DNA from: Ponticaulis sp.
GTDB taxonomy: Bacteria; Pseudomonadota; Alphaproteobacteria; Caulobacterales; Hyphomonadaceae
Length of the DNA stretch: 64,000 bases
Direction of reading: 5' to 3'
Assembly (NCBI GenBank): GCA_002692725.1
Contig: NZLU01000067.1
Location: forward strand, 248,001-312,000
The position numbers were made by a program, and so were the translations under genes. Of the stretch, positions 18,892-28,144 are shown in pieces. How positions within the stretch are numbered: the stretch's first letter is position 1; each line of letters starts with the position of its first letter. The notes below the pieces were generated by a model. The model ran no database searches. It saw only the letters and a program-made list of their open reading frames with translations, and was not told the DNA's origin.

Positions 18892-18922
18892 GAAAGAGGG
18901 CCGATTGGCCCTCTTTCTTTTT
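18892..18922 (+). terminator. Rho-independent terminator after the M13 peptidase
   Basis: GAAAGAGGGCC, loop GATT, GGCCCTCTTTC, then a T run. The 11-bp stem and U tract are on the plus strand. Because the left arm is A-rich it may also stop minus-strand transcription, but the minus-strand yjhX-like gene ends only 10 bp further right. Confidence 0.9.
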
Positions 18923-18931
18923 GCGCTCAGC

Positions 18932-19186
18932 TCATTGATTGTCGAACTGAGACCTGACGAGTTTCAAGCCTCGTTTGGTGATCCGATACGGGCCGGAATT
19001 GCGCGATGCAATCGCCCGTTTTCGTTTCAGTTTTCGGAAAAGTATCAGATCAAGTTGCGGGAATAACCATCCGTCGCGGTTATAGCATTCGACTTGAAGA
19101 TCATTCGTTTCATCGCGATACTTTTCAATCCGCCCGCCTTGCGCGAGCAAATGCAGGATGCGCTGTTCAGCGCGTGAGATATCCAT
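18932..19186 (-). CDS. yjhX: YjhX family toxin-like protein (UPF0386)
   Basis: An 84-residue protein matching the YjhX/UPF0386 family over its full length: N-terminal MDISRAEQRILHLLAQGGRI, central VECYNRDGWLFPQLDLILFRKLK, C-terminal GPYRITKRGLKLVRSQ. Family members are small basic winged-helix-like proteins, annotated as the toxin partner of YjhQ in E. coli. No yjhQ acetyltransferase-like antitoxin is encoded next to it, so the toxin function is not supported here; many alphaproteobacteria carry it as a solo gene. The start ATG 19186 fits the family N-terminus. Confidence 0.85.
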   Translation of the reverse strand: MDISRAEQRILHLLAQGGRIEKYRDETNDLQVECYNRDGWLFPQLDLILFRKLKRKRAIASRNSGPYRITKRGLKLVRSQFDNQ

Positions 19187-19360
19187 TTCAATTAATGTCC
19201 GGAATTATGCGGAAAAACGCCGCAAACAGTCAGAGACGCGATGCAACAGCACGCGTCAGCTCTTTCTGTTCTGCCCCGCCTGATCGGAAATCAGGTCAGG
19301 GCCTTACCGGGCCTCGGACAAAAATGACATAAAGTCTCCTGATAAGGCGAGTATAGGTAT

Positions 19361-20212
19361 TCAGGGCTTTTCAAACAAGTTCAAAAGGGATCTCAATCCC
19401 GCACGATAGTCCGGATATTTCGGACGCCAGCCTGTCAGAGACTTGGTTCGGGCATTCGAAACCCGTTTGCACTCAGCGTAAAATTGCTTCCCCATCTCGG
19501 AGAGCCCCGACTCATCGAATGGCGTCTCAGGCGGCAAATCCATTCCGAGCAGCTCGGCCGCATAGGTGATCACATCCTGCGGTGGCGCAGGCAGATCATC
19601 ACATGGGTGCAACACCTCACCTTTGACGTCGCGCTCAATCGCCGCTGCAGCGCACCCGGCTATGTCACTCACCATAATCCGGGAGAAGACCTGCCCCGGC
19701 TTCACGATCCGCCTGGTGTCGCCCTTTTTCAGCCGGTCGAGCGCGCTGCGCCCTGGCCCGTAAATCCCTGGCAGGCGGAAGAGATTTGTATCAGCTCTGA
19801 CTGAGCGCCATTGGTCCTCGGCGATCACCCGTCGCTCGCTTCTCGGGTTTTGCGGATGCCGTTCTGACCATTCAAATGCCCATCCGCCATCAAGATCGCC
19901 ATAAACGCCAGTGGTCGAAAGATAACCGATCCAGGCCGCCTCCTTCGCCGCCTGACCGGCCAGCCGAAAGCTGGGGCATCCGTCTTCATCGGGCGGCGTC
20001 GAAATCAGCCAGTGTGCACCGGGCGGTATCTGATCCGCCAGTCCGTCGGCGAACAACATGCCTTCAACACCGTCTGCAGACAGTTTATCCACTGTGTCCT
20101 GCGAACGGGATGTCGCCATGACGCGCCAGCCTTTGGCTTTGAGCGCTTTGCCGAGCGCGCGGGCTGAGTCTCCGAACCCAAAGCAAATTACAGTATTTTG
20201 CGGTTTGTTCAT
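19361..20212 (-). CDS. YeeZ-like NAD(P)-binding SDR-family reductase/epimerase
   Basis: A 283-residue Rossmann protein. The nucleotide site FGFGDSARALGKALKAKGWRV is at the N-terminus, and STTGVYGD and NLFRLPGIYGPGRSALDRL are typical of atypical short-chain dehydrogenases related to E. coli YeeZ. The reaction is unknown for this group. The frame is open to 20254, but ATG 20212 gives the canonical start directly before the dinucleotide-binding strand. It is divergent from the TPR protein gene at 20267, so the promoter region is only about 54 bp. Confidence 0.82.
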   Translation of the reverse strand: MNKPQNTVICFGFGDSARALGKALKAKGWRVMATSRSQDTVDKLSADGVEGMLFADGLADQIPPGAHWLISTPPDEDGCPSFRLAGQAAKEAAWIGYLSTTGVYGDLDGGWAFEWSERHPQNPRSERRVIAEDQWRSVRADTNLFRLPGIYGPGRSALDRLKKGDTRRIVKPGQVFSRIMVSDIAGCAAAAIERDVKGEVLHPCDDLPAPPQDVITYAAELLGMDLPPETPFDESGLSEMGKQFYAECKRVSNARTKSLTGWRPKYPDYRAGLRSLLNLFEKP

Positions 20213-20266
20213 TTGCTTTTCTTCGCTGGCTCCGGCAGGTGTGAAACTGGACAATCGGAGTCAGAC

Positions 20267-20929
20267 ATGACCCTTACGCTATCCTTCGTCTATGGTCTTT
20301 CCGCGCTTTTTTTATCGGCTCAATCGGCTGGCGATGAAATTCGCGCAGAAGAGATCAGAAAACTGAAGACCTGCCTCGAGCTGATCGAAACAGATCCTGA
20401 GGCCGCCTATGAAATGAGTCTCGCCTGGCTTTATGAAGGCAATCGCCCGGGCGCCCGTGAGTGCAAGGCCAGCGCTATGATTGCGCTCGGCTATTATGAA
20501 GATGGCGCGCTTCAGCTCGAAGCCCTCGCCAATGCCCCTGACGCGGGGTCGACGCAGACCCGGGCCTTTCACTGGTCTAAAGCCGGCAATGCCTGGCTGC
20601 AAGGCGGCTTTCCGGACGAGGCTATTCTCGCCTTCGACAATGCCTTCAAACTGGATTCCGAGGATTTCAATCGATACACCTATCGCGCGCAGGCCTATCT
20701 CATGACCGAAGACTGGGAACGCGCGGAAGCCGATCTCGATATATCGATCTCCAATCAACCGGGCGATCTCGCGGCCTATATGCTGCGAGCCACCGCACGC
20801 TCAGAACAGGGCCGCTATGACGCCGCGCTTCAGGATATCGACCAGGCTATGGCAATTGAGCCGGAAAACATTGATGTTCTGGTGCTTCGGGGCGATATTC
20901 GAGAGGCGAAACGACTGTCGGAAGAATAA
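20267..20929 (+). CDS. Secreted tetratricopeptide-repeat protein
   Basis: A 220-residue protein with a signal-peptide-like N-terminus (LSFVYGLSALFLSAQSAG) and at least three TPR motifs: AFHWSKAGNAWLQGGFPDEAILAFDNAFKLD, FNRYTYRAQAYLMTEDWERAEADLDISI, AYMLRATARSEQGRYDAALQDIDQAMAI. It is predicted periplasmic, with a protein-interaction role and no enzymatic motif. I chose ATG 20267 because GGAG lies upstream and the signal peptide follows. The next gene starts 4 bp after the stop, so the two form an operon. Confidence 0.82.
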   Translation: MTLTLSFVYGLSALFLSAQSAGDEIRAEEIRKLKTCLELIETDPEAAYEMSLAWLYEGNRPGARECKASAMIALGYYEDGALQLEALANAPDAGSTQTRAFHWSKAGNAWLQGGFPDEAILAFDNAFKLDSEDFNRYTYRAQAYLMTEDWERAEADLDISISNQPGDLAAYMLRATARSEQGRYDAALQDIDQAMAIEPENIDVLVLRGDIREAKRLSEE

Positions 20930-20933
20930 AAAT

Positions 20934-21374
20934 ATGCTGAAGAGTAAATGTGTTCTGGCTTTAAGCCTCTTTGCGCTCGCTGCGCCTCTGGCTCATGCCG
21001 CAGAGAACAGCGCTGATAAGGATGTTAAATCCTACACCTGCCGAAGTGAAGGCGGAGAGATTCTGGTCTCGGAAGAGGCGGGCGCGGTGAAGGCCTTCGT
21101 CTTGAGTTCCTGCAGCCGCGTCGGCTGTATGACACTTGGCCTTGATGATCCGGATAATGGCAAGCTCAATATCAGCACGTCCTATCTGGATGGCTCCACC
21201 ATCGATATCGCGACAACGGCGCGCCTGTCCGAAAACGGAATTCTGGTGAATTCACCGATTGTGGTGGGCCAATTCGGCTCAGACCTCACCCGTCTCATTG
21301 GTTTCGCCAACCGTTTCCTGGAAGAATACACCGTCGGCGATCGTGATGCGTTGAACTGCGAATTACAGGACTAG
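20934..21374 (+). CDS. Small secreted protein of unknown function
   Basis: A 146-residue protein with a clear signal peptide (CVLALSLFALAAPLAHA, cleavage after AHA). The mature part has four cysteines (YTCRSEG, SSCSRVGCMTL, LNCELQD) that could form two disulfides in the periplasm. No family is recognised. It begins 4 bp after the TPR gene stop and is presumably co-expressed with it. It ends about 35 bp before the convergent DUF3617-type gene. Confidence 0.72.
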   Translation: MLKSKCVLALSLFALAAPLAHAAENSADKDVKSYTCRSEGGEILVSEEAGAVKAFVLSSCSRVGCMTLGLDDPDNGKLNISTSYLDGSTIDIATTARLSENGILVNSPIVVGQFGSDLTRLIGFANRFLEEYTVGDRDALNCELQD

Positions 21375-21409
21375 AAAACGGAGCAAAAAATCTGCCCCGC
21401 CATCAAGTC

Positions 21410-21838
21410 TTAGTCTGTGCAGGGCCCGTTACGGTTCGCATCAATCGACATCGTACCGGGCAGTACCGTCTGCTCATCGATCTTCAATTCGACTGTTCCT
21501 GACATCGTAAAAGACGTCGTGGAATGCGTCAGGGTCAGGTCAGCACTTTTCAGTGATTGGTCGCCGCAGGTCAGTTTGAATTTCACTGTGTTTCCCGATT
21601 GCGACACGTCCGAGGACGTGCAATCCGCTCCGCCAGCGAACCTCTGCGCCAGTTCCGTCGGCTCAAGACTGGCATCGTTTTCAGTCATGCACGCCGTCAT
21701 GTTCTGCGTATTTTCAGCTCCCATGGCGGCGACCGTCACGTCTGTCGACCACTCACCGGGCGTAAGTTGAATTGGTGCGGCCTGCGCAGAAAGCGCTACG
21801 ACAGATGCCAGACTGGCCAGTGCAGTTAATCGGATCAT
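21410..21838 (-). CDS. DUF3617-like secreted protein
   Basis: A 142-residue protein with signal peptide MIRLTALASLASVVALSAQA. The mature region (LTPGEWSTDVTV, four Cys, SADLTLTHSTTSFTMSGTVEL) resembles the DUF3617 family of periplasmic proteins that start with a PGxW motif and form a beta-rich fold. The function is unknown. ATG 21838 has a perfect GGAGG six nt upstream, so the longer open frame to 21913 is not the start. It converges with the small secreted gene on its left. Confidence 0.78.
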   Translation of the reverse strand: MIRLTALASLASVVALSAQAAPIQLTPGEWSTDVTVAAMGAENTQNMTACMTENDASLEPTELAQRFAGGADCTSSDVSQSGNTVKFKLTCGDQSLKSADLTLTHSTTSFTMSGTVELKIDEQTVLPGTMSIDANRNGPCTD

Positions 21839-21939
21839 CTGAAACCTCCATGATAAGATGGCTGTTAACGACCCGAAACAAGCTATCCCGGATCTTTGCT
21901 CCACACTCAGCATTTGCCCCGAGAATGCAAGGGCAACGC

Positions 21940-23058
21940 TTAGTCAGCATTGCCTTGCCATTCAGCGCGCACCTCAGCATCGGTCTCATTTAACACTCGC
22001 TGGTTTTTTTCGGTTTCAAACCGGTTTGGGTCCAGCTGTCGCAAGGCCCAGGCCGCCATGCCCCGCACAATCGGCGCCTTGTCATCCAGCAAGCGCACAA
22101 TGTCCGGCACAAACCTTTCCTCACCCGAATTGCCCATGGCAATCAGAACATTCCGGATAAATCGATGACGCTTGATCCGCTTGATCGGCGAGCCCGAATA
22201 CGCCTCGCGAAACGCCTCATCTGATAGCCGCGACAGCGTCCCGAGGTCTGGCGCGTCGGTTACCTCACTCGCGGCGAATTTCAGTTCGGAAGTCGTTTCA
22301 GCAAATTTGTTCCACGGGCACACAGCCAGACAATCATCACAGCCATAAATCCGGTTTCCCATCGCCGTTCGAAACTCGACCGGAATCGCGCCGTCATGCT
22401 CAATCGTCAGATAGGAAATGCAACGCCGCGCATCGAGTTTATAGGGCGCCGGAAATGCATCCGTCGGGCACACATCGAGGCACGCCCGACATGATCCACA
22501 ATGATCTGTCTCAGGCGCATCCGACACCAGCTCCAGCTCCGTCAGCATCACACCAAGAAACAGCCACGAGCCAAACTCACGGCTGACCAGATTGGTGTGT
22601 TTACCCTGCCAGCCAAGCCCGGACTTCGCCGCCAGCGGCTTTTCCATCAAAGGGGCTGTATCGACAAACACCTTTACCTGGCAATCATGCGCCGCCGCAA
22701 ACTCCCTCGCCAGGCGTTTCAGCCGCTTTTTCAGAAGATCGTGATAGTCTTTGCCCTTGGCATAAACCGAAATCACCGCCTTATCGGCCTGGTCCAGCAC
22801 CTGAAGCGGGTCATGGTCTGGCCCGTAATTCACGCCCAGCACCACGGCGGACCGGGCGTCCGGCCACATGGCCTGCGGATGGGACCGCCGCTCAAGCGTC
22901 TCTTCCATCCATCCCATCTGTCCGTGATATCCGGCGGAAACGAACTGCTTCAGCCGATCTGAGGCTGCCCAGGCATCGACAACGGTCGTCACCCGACAGA
23001 CATCAAACCCGATCTCTCGCGCTTTGGTTTTTAAGGTGTCAGAAGTCCAGATCGTCAT
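21940..23058 (-). CDS. queG: Epoxyqueuosine reductase QueG
   Basis: A 372-residue cobalamin- and iron-sulfur-dependent enzyme that reduces epoxyqueuosine to queuosine in tRNA. Diagnostic motifs are SGLGWQGKHTNLVSREFGSWLFLG, the two 4Fe-4S clusters CGSCRACLDVCP and CDDCLAVCPWNKF, the ALDARRCISYLTIEHDG-like segment (KLDARRCISYLT), and a C-terminal HEAT-like region (RHRFIRNVLIAMGNSG). The start could be GTG 23079 or ATG 23058; ATG gives the shorter overlap with the upstream GST gene and the usual N-terminus. The overlap shows co-transcription with that GST. Confidence 0.95.
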   Translation of the reverse strand: MTIWTSDTLKTKAREIGFDVCRVTTVVDAWAASDRLKQFVSAGYHGQMGWMEETLERRSHPQAMWPDARSAVVLGVNYGPDHDPLQVLDQADKAVISVYAKGKDYHDLLKKRLKRLAREFAAAHDCQVKVFVDTAPLMEKPLAAKSGLGWQGKHTNLVSREFGSWLFLGVMLTELELVSDAPETDHCGSCRACLDVCPTDAFPAPYKLDARRCISYLTIEHDGAIPVEFRTAMGNRIYGCDDCLAVCPWNKFAETTSELKFAASEVTDAPDLGTLSRLSDEAFREAYSGSPIKRIKRHRFIRNVLIAMGNSGEERFVPDIVRLLDDKAPIVRGMAAWALRQLDPNRFETEKNQRVLNETDAEVRAEWQGNAD

Positions 23059-23716
23059 AATGCGATGCAGGTTTGGCACCAGACAGCCTGTCTTTCAACA
23101 AGCCCCGGAAACACGGACGTGATTTCACGCGGCTATACCATTCGCGAAGATCCGGCACATTGTCCCATGGAACATCGCCAAAATAGTCCAGCGCCGACAG
23201 ATTTGCTGCGGCAGCAAGATCCGCCACGCTCAGCACGCGGCCAGTCAGATAGGAATGCTCTTCACAAAGCGCGTTGAGATAGGTCAGCACGCCGCGCAAG
23301 GCATGCGCGCCCCGCCTCAGCAAGGCGCTGTCGGGCGCACTTGCGCGTTGAACGGCCTGCGCAATCCGTTCGGCCAGGATCGATCCATTAATTTCAGATT
23401 CAAACCGGTTTTCGACCCACCGCCACAGGCGACGCGCTTCGGCCCGGTCTCCGGCCAGCGCTGGCAGCACCCGCACATCCGGATAAGTTTCCTCCAGAAA
23501 CTCGATAATCGCATGGGTATGATTGGCGACAATCCGCCCATGCTTACCCTGATCCACAAGGATCGGACCAACCGGGTTGGAATACAGCCGGGTCACCTCA
23601 TCAACAGGTTTCCATGGCGGAGAAACGACCAGCTCAAACTCGAGCTGTTTCTCTGCGAGCACAAGTCGCACGAGGCGACTGGCTGGGTCTAAGGGCCAGT
23701 GGTAGAGCTTTCGCAT
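23039..23716 (-). CDS. Glutathione S-transferase family protein
   Basis: A 225-residue protein with an N-terminal thioredoxin-fold GST domain (KLYHWPLDPASRLVRLVLAEKQLEFELV) and an all-helical C-terminal domain with GRVLSVADLAAAANLSALDYFG. The N-terminal LDPASRLVR segment replaces the catalytic Ser/Cys-Pro of typical GSTs, so the active residue is uncertain. It immediately precedes and overlaps queG, an arrangement often seen in alphaproteobacteria. The exact substrate is unknown. Confidence 0.88.
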   Translation of the reverse strand: MRKLYHWPLDPASRLVRLVLAEKQLEFELVVSPPWKPVDEVTRLYSNPVGPILVDQGKHGRIVANHTHAIIEFLEETYPDVRVLPALAGDRAEARRLWRWVENRFESEINGSILAERIAQAVQRASAPDSALLRRGAHALRGVLTYLNALCEEHSYLTGRVLSVADLAAAANLSALDYFGDVPWDNVPDLREWYSRVKSRPCFRGLLKDRLSGAKPASHYDDLDF

Positions 23717-23945
23717 AATCTGGTATCTGTCTGTTCACCATCACTTGCGGCCTCAATAGCATGCAGAGGTATACAATGGGTTAGCAGAAAGTTAACGCGC
23801 GTCCTCCGATCAGCGCCTCCCGGGAACGATTACCAGATGGGCAAACCCGTCAGAACTCGAAAATCTTGTTGGTAAACATCGTGACAGCGGGCAAGAGACA
23901 ATCTGTCTGACAGTCAGAATGAAAGAATCCGGTTAGCGTTCAACA

Positions 23946-25172
23946 ATGGTCCTGAGAGTCGAAAAAGCAATTGTCATCGGAGCCGGCGTGGTCGGTGTTG
24001 CGACAGCCTATGCGCTGGCGCGCCGCGGTGTGGCCGTGACAATGATCGACCAGCGTGAGGATGCAGGTCTCGGCACATCTTACGCCAATGGCGGCCAGCT
24101 CAGCTATCTCTATACCGGCCCGCTCGCCAATCACCGGCTTCGCAGCGAACTGCCAGGCCTTGCCCTGCATCTGAATCCCGCTTTCCGCATCCGTCTCCAT
24201 ACCGACCCGGATTTCGTCCGCTGGATCCTGTCCTTCCTGCGAAACTGCACGCGCAGCCGGTACCGGCGAAACAATGCCTCCGCGCTCGAAATCACACTGG
24301 AATCGCGCCTGGCCATGCTTAGCCTGCTGCAGAAACACGCGCTCGATTTCGACTATCAGGTGAAGGGCCGTATGCAGCTTCTCTACACAGAGAAAGCCAT
24401 CGCGGGGGTGAAAGAGCATCTCGAACTCAAGCGCAAATATGAAGAAGACGAGCGCCTCATCTCTTTCGAGGACGCAGCAGAGCTCGAGCCCGCCCTCACA
24501 TCCGCCGACGACAAGCCGCTGAAAGTCCTCTGGTCACCGTCTGAAGCCGTCGGAGATGCCAGCCAGTTTGCCCGCTCCCTCCTGGAGACACTCAAAACAG
24601 ACTATGGCGTTGAAACGCTGTTCGGCGAACGCATTCTCCAGGCCAATCTTCATTCCTCCGGCGCTGATATCCGCTTCGAAGATGGCCGCAGGCTCGACAC
24701 TGAACTTCTGGCCCTCTGTACGGGTGCGGACCGGTTTCTGATGAAACAGCTTGGCCTCGATGTGCCGCTCTACCCGATGAAGGGCTATTCCATCACGGCC
24801 CCCCTTGGCGATGCCCCGCCGAATATCAGCCTGACGGACACCAAACGACGTCTTGTGTTCACGCGACTTGGCGATCGTATCCGGATTGCGGGTATGGCGG
24901 ATCTTGGCTGGACCCATGACACGCCCGACCCGGCACGACTTCGCGTTCTCACTAATTCAGCGATTGAGGCACTTCCGGCTGCGGCAGCCTATGAGCGCGC
25001 AACCGAGCTCTGGGCGGGGCTGCGGCCGATGACGCCGGATTCAAATCCGCGCATTGCCCGCCCTCACCCGGCCCTCATTTATAATCTTGGCCACGGCATG
25101 CTTGGCTGGACCATGGCCATGGGCACGGGCGAACGGGCCGCCAAGCTGGCTGTGCCGGAAACTGACTTGTAA
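23946..25172 (+). CDS. FAD-dependent D-amino-acid dehydrogenase-like protein
   Basis: A 408-residue flavoprotein of the DAO/DadA family. The FAD-binding Rossmann motif VIGAGVVGVATAYALARRGV is at 9-28, followed by TSYANGGQLS, which matches the DadA active-site region. The C-terminal ELWAGLRPMTPDSNPRI and NLGHGMLGWTMAMGTG close the FAD domain. Such enzymes oxidise D-amino acids and pass electrons to the quinone pool. It is slightly shorter than E. coli DadA (432) and no alr racemase gene is adjacent, so substrate assignment stays general. ATG 23946 lacks a strong ribosome-binding site. Confidence 0.86.
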   Translation: MVLRVEKAIVIGAGVVGVATAYALARRGVAVTMIDQREDAGLGTSYANGGQLSYLYTGPLANHRLRSELPGLALHLNPAFRIRLHTDPDFVRWILSFLRNCTRSRYRRNNASALEITLESRLAMLSLLQKHALDFDYQVKGRMQLLYTEKAIAGVKEHLELKRKYEEDERLISFEDAAELEPALTSADDKPLKVLWSPSEAVGDASQFARSLLETLKTDYGVETLFGERILQANLHSSGADIRFEDGRRLDTELLALCTGADRFLMKQLGLDVPLYPMKGYSITAPLGDAPPNISLTDTKRRLVFTRLGDRIRIAGMADLGWTHDTPDPARLRVLTNSAIEALPAAAAYERATELWAGLRPMTPDSNPRIARPHPALIYNLGHGMLGWTMAMGTGERAAKLAVPETDL

Positions 25173-25190
25173 ACACACCATAACCTTAAC

Positions 25191-25538
25191 TTAGGATTTG
25201 GTCGTGTTTCCCCTACGTTTGCCTCGACCAATTTCGGTTTCAAGCGCGGCCAGTTTGTTGGTCCAGAATTGCTCCATGTGATTAAGCCAGTCCGAAACCG
25301 TCTCGAACCCCTGCGGATCGATAGAGTAGAAGCGCCGGGTACCTTCTTGCCGAACAGTTGCAAAACCATTTTCTCGCAACACGCGTAAATGCTGTGAGAT
25401 TCCTGGCTGACTGATGCCGAATTCCTCGTTGATGACGTCCGTGACCGCCCCCGAGGTGACCCCTCCCGGAGCAATAATTTCCAAAATCCGGCGTCGCACC
25501 GGATCACCCAAGACATCAAACGCATGCATCGCGCCCAA
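25191..25538 (-). CDS. ArsR-family transcriptional regulator
   Basis: A 115-residue winged-helix protein: AFDVLGDPVRRRILEIIAPG, recognition helix GISQPGISQHLRVLRENGFATVRQEGTRRFYSID. No metal-binding cysteine pair (ELCVCDL) is present, so it belongs to the non-metal ArsR subgroup typically paired with SRPBCC/AHSA1 genes. It starts 2 bp after the stop of such a gene (TTG 25538, or ATG 25529) and is probably the second gene of that operon, regulating it. The C-terminal tail is basic. Confidence 0.9.
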   Translation of the reverse strand: MGAMHAFDVLGDPVRRRILEIIAPGGVTSGAVTDVINEEFGISQPGISQHLRVLRENGFATVRQEGTRRFYSIDPQGFETVSDWLNHMEQFWTNKLAALETEIGRGKRRGNTTKS

Positions 25539-25540
25539 CT

Positions 25541-26188
25541 TTAATCGCCCATGCCGGTGTAGAAGTTCGTGGTGGCAACGCGACTTTCTTCGGCTTTGGC
25601 TTCGTCTGCGCCATAGTCCAGATTGGCCTTTTTCCAGCCGTCACTACTTGTATTCACCCAGCTCTTGCCAATTTCACTGCCAAGAATTTCAGGGTCATCT
25701 GAACCATGCATTTTTTGTCCGTCGCGCAACATCTGGTGCAATCCCAATAGCGACAAATCCCAGCCGACACCAACGGCACCGGGCCCGAATTGCGTCCAGA
25801 ACTTTTCGCCGTCTTCCGTGACAGGCGCGATGTGTTCAAGCCGTAAACTGCAGCCCTCTTCACTAATGGCCGTCAAAGTGACGCGCACCCATGTAATATC
25901 CGCCCCCATTTCCCATGTCAGCACGAATGTGCGCGGCGGCTCACACTCCAGAATTGTTCCCCCGGCATTCCCCTGGACCTGATAGTTACCGCCCTGTTTA
26001 AAGTCTCCCGTCACAGGACTAAACCATCGCGGGATGCGCTCTGGATTGGTTATCGCGTCCCACAGATCTTCGATATTGGTCGGATAAGCGGCAGAAGCCA
26101 CAACCGCTCTGGCCTTTTGACCGTTATATTCCGTGTCTTCGACGCGGCGGACCACAGCCCCTAAAAAGCTCACATCACCCAAATTCAT
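25541..26188 (-). CDS. SRPBCC (AHSA1-like) domain protein
   Basis: A 215-residue protein with the START/Bet v1-like AHSA1 fold: DLWDAITNPERIPRWFSPVTGDFKQGGNYQVQGNAGGTILECEPPRTFVLTW is the family N-terminal signature region, followed by the lipid/ligand cavity strands and the helix GVGWDLSLLGLHQML. Ligand and function are unknown. A strong AAAGGAGGGGG precedes the ATG. The pairing with arsR directly downstream is a very common conserved operon. Confidence 0.85.
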   Translation of the reverse strand: MNLGDVSFLGAVVRRVEDTEYNGQKARAVVASAAYPTNIEDLWDAITNPERIPRWFSPVTGDFKQGGNYQVQGNAGGTILECEPPRTFVLTWEMGADITWVRVTLTAISEEGCSLRLEHIAPVTEDGEKFWTQFGPGAVGVGWDLSLLGLHQMLRDGQKMHGSDDPEILGSEIGKSWVNTSSDGWKKANLDYGADEAKAEESRVATTNFYTGMGD

Positions 26189-26200
26189 AGCCCCCTCCTT

Positions 26201-26244
26201 TATAACTTATCGATTATATAATTTCACAGTTATATTTGAGTCAA
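26201..26244 (-). promoter_or_regulatory. Promoter and dyads for the SRPBCC-arsR operon
   Basis: On the minus strand a TTGACT -35 (26244-26239) is followed by an AT-rich block with the palindrome ATTATATAAT (26213-26222), which can supply the -10. TATAAC at 26201 and GTTATA at 26229 form a wider inverted repeat flanking it. ArsR-family repressors bind such AT-rich dyads over the -10. Spacing to an exact TATAAT is longer than ideal, so the -10 choice is uncertain. Confidence 0.45.
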
Positions 26245-26279
26245 TTGCTTGCCCATCAGGACTTGGGGGAGATGGTGCC

Positions 26280-27242
26280 TCAATGCTCCGTGGCGCTGAT
26301 CACATTCTTCAGCGGGATCTCATACTTCCGGCCACAGAACTGGCAGTCGGCTTTCAAATGATCTGAGCCTTCTTCCCGGGCCAATTCGATCAATTCGTCA
26401 TCCGGCATATTCTTCAGCGTGACTTCCAGACGTTCAGCCGAACAGGTGCACTCATCGCGCACGCGCGTCGGGCTTTCAAAGCGCACACCTTCCTCATGGA
26501 ACAGGCGGAACAATACCCGCCCCAGCGAAAGGTCATCGTCGAGCAATTCGGCGTCAGTCACACTCTCGAACAGAATGCTGGCGGTATTCCAGTCGTCTTC
26601 TGTGTCACCGCGATTTTCATCGCCCGCAATCTTCTGAATCAGTGCGCCACCGGCTTGCCAGACGGGCTCCTCACCCGCTCTCTGCATCTGACCTGCCGCC
26701 AGACGGATGCGCGTCGGCACCTGTTCTGACTGCTCGAAATAATGCTCAGCGCATTCAGCCAGCGTTTTGCCATCGAGCGGAACAACGCCCTGATAGGGCT
26801 GAACGTGTGGATTATCCTGAATGATGGTGATGGCCAGCGCACCGCCGCCGATCGCCTGACGCGGATGAGGCAGATCACCCTTATTCACTCGTTCCAGCAA
26901 ATCCCATTTGTCCTGATCGAAACGCATATAGCCGCGCAGGCCGCCATTGGTGTGATACTCGGCTACCATAATGCGCACAGGGCCATCACCCTCAGCCTGA
27001 ATGGCCACGCGGCCTTCAACCTTCAAGGCCGAGCCAACCAGCACAGCGAGCGTCAGCGCCTCACCGAGCAGCCGGGCCGCTTCCTGGGGATAGTTATGTC
27101 GCGCCAGAATCGCGCCGATCACATCGCCGTCTAATCGGGTGATGCGTCCGCGAATAGGTTTGCCATCAATCTGGAAGGCGGCCACTGTATTGTGGCCCGT
27201 GCCAAGTTCGTCTGCCAGTCGCGTCAGGTTTCCAGACACCAT
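26280..27242 (-). CDS. hslO: Hsp33 redox-regulated chaperone HslO
   Basis: A 320-residue Hsp33 protein. The substrate-binding N-terminal domain includes [34 protein letters not shown] and the YMRF-like GLRGYMRF. The C-terminal redox switch has Cys-X-Cys (ECTCS) and, later, Cys-X-X-Cys (QFCGRKYE with DCQFC), the zinc ligands released on oxidation. It protects proteins during oxidative stress. Its start overlaps the end of argF by 19 bp, so it is the last gene of the argD-argF-hslO run. Confidence 0.95.
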   Translation of the reverse strand: MVSGNLTRLADELGTGHNTVAAFQIDGKPIRGRITRLDGDVIGAILARHNYPQEAARLLGEALTLAVLVGSALKVEGRVAIQAEGDGPVRIMVAEYHTNGGLRGYMRFDQDKWDLLERVNKGDLPHPRQAIGGGALAITIIQDNPHVQPYQGVVPLDGKTLAECAEHYFEQSEQVPTRIRLAAGQMQRAGEEPVWQAGGALIQKIAGDENRGDTEDDWNTASILFESVTDAELLDDDLSLGRVLFRLFHEEGVRFESPTRVRDECTCSAERLEVTLKNMPDDELIELAREEGSDHLKADCQFCGRKYEIPLKNVISATEH

Positions 27243-28144
27243 TTGAGAATTGCTTTCTGTGCGTGCAGGCGGTTTTCCGCCTCATCAAAAACAGCAGATT
27301 GCGGCCCGTCAATCACGCTCGCCGTGACCTCTTCGCCGCGGTGAGCGGGCAAACAATGCAGAAATACTGCGCCGCCATTCGCCTTGCCCATCAGATTGTC
27401 ATCCACCATGAAGGGTGCAAGGTCTGACAGGCGTTTTTCCGCGTCTTCATCGCCCATGGAAACAAAGGTGTCGGCAACAACCACATCTGCAGAAGACACA
27501 GCCGCCTCTGCGCTGTCATAAAGGTCCACACGCCCCTGCTCTGATCGAGCCTGTTCAACGCGCGCCATATCCGGCGAATACCCTGCAGGCGTTGCGACAG
27601 CCAGCGAGAAGCCGAATTTCGGTGTCGCATCGATAAAGCTCGCGCAGACATTATTGCCATCACCCACCCAGGCAATCCGCGCGCCTTTGAGATCCAGCCC
27701 GCGCTCTTCCAGCGTCTGAAGGTCCGCCATGATCTGACACGGGTGAGATTTGTCCGTCAGTCCGTTCACAACAGGCACACTGCCCGCCTTTGCGAAATTC
27801 ACCACATCATCATGATTGTTCGCACGGATCATCACAATATCGACGAAGCGCGACAGAACCTGCGCTGTGTCTTCGATTGTCTCGCCGCGTCCCAACTGCA
27901 TATCGGAAGAGGTCATGAACATGGTCTGACCGCCAAGCTGACGCATGCCCACGTCAAAGCTCGTTCGTGTACGGGTCGAGCTTTTCTCAAAGATCATTGC
28001 CAGCACGTGGTCAGCCAGCGGCGCGCCCGCATCCACTTTGCCTTTCGGCCATCCGACACGCGCAGCCCTGCTGGCCTTCGCATCATCCAGAATGGCGCGA
28101 AGCTCGCTCGCAGGGATGTCAATCAGGTCGAGAAAATGCTTCAT
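27224..28144 (-). CDS. argF: Ornithine carbamoyltransferase ArgF
   Basis: A 306-residue enzyme converting ornithine and carbamoyl phosphate to citrulline. The carbamoyl-phosphate site is [13 protein letters not shown]; ornithine and domain motifs are [23 protein letters not shown] and [11 protein letters not shown]. The length is canonical. The ATG overlaps the argD stop by ATGA, so the two arginine genes are translationally coupled, and it overlaps hslO downstream. Confidence 0.97.
   Translation of the reverse strand: MKHFLDLIDIPASELRAILDDAKASRAARVGWPKGKVDAGAPLADHVLAMIFEKSSTRTRTSFDVGMRQLGGQTMFMTSSDMQLGRGETIEDTAQVLSRFVDIVMIRANNHDDVVNFAKAGSVPVVNGLTDKSHPCQIMADLQTLEERGLDLKGARIAWVGDGNNVCASFIDATPKFGFSLAVATPAGYSPDMARVEQARSEQGRVDLYDSAEAAVSSADVVVADTFVSMGDEDAEKRLSDLAPFMVDDNLMGKANGGAVFLHCLPAHRGEEVTASVIDGPQSAVFDEAENRLHAQKAILKWCLET

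Noticed and set aside
19304..19330. Eight-codon frame with CAGGAG before ATG on the minus strand, between the YeeZ-like gene and yjhX
   Set aside because: It is too short to judge and has no regulatory codons or alternative hairpins that would mark a leader peptide.
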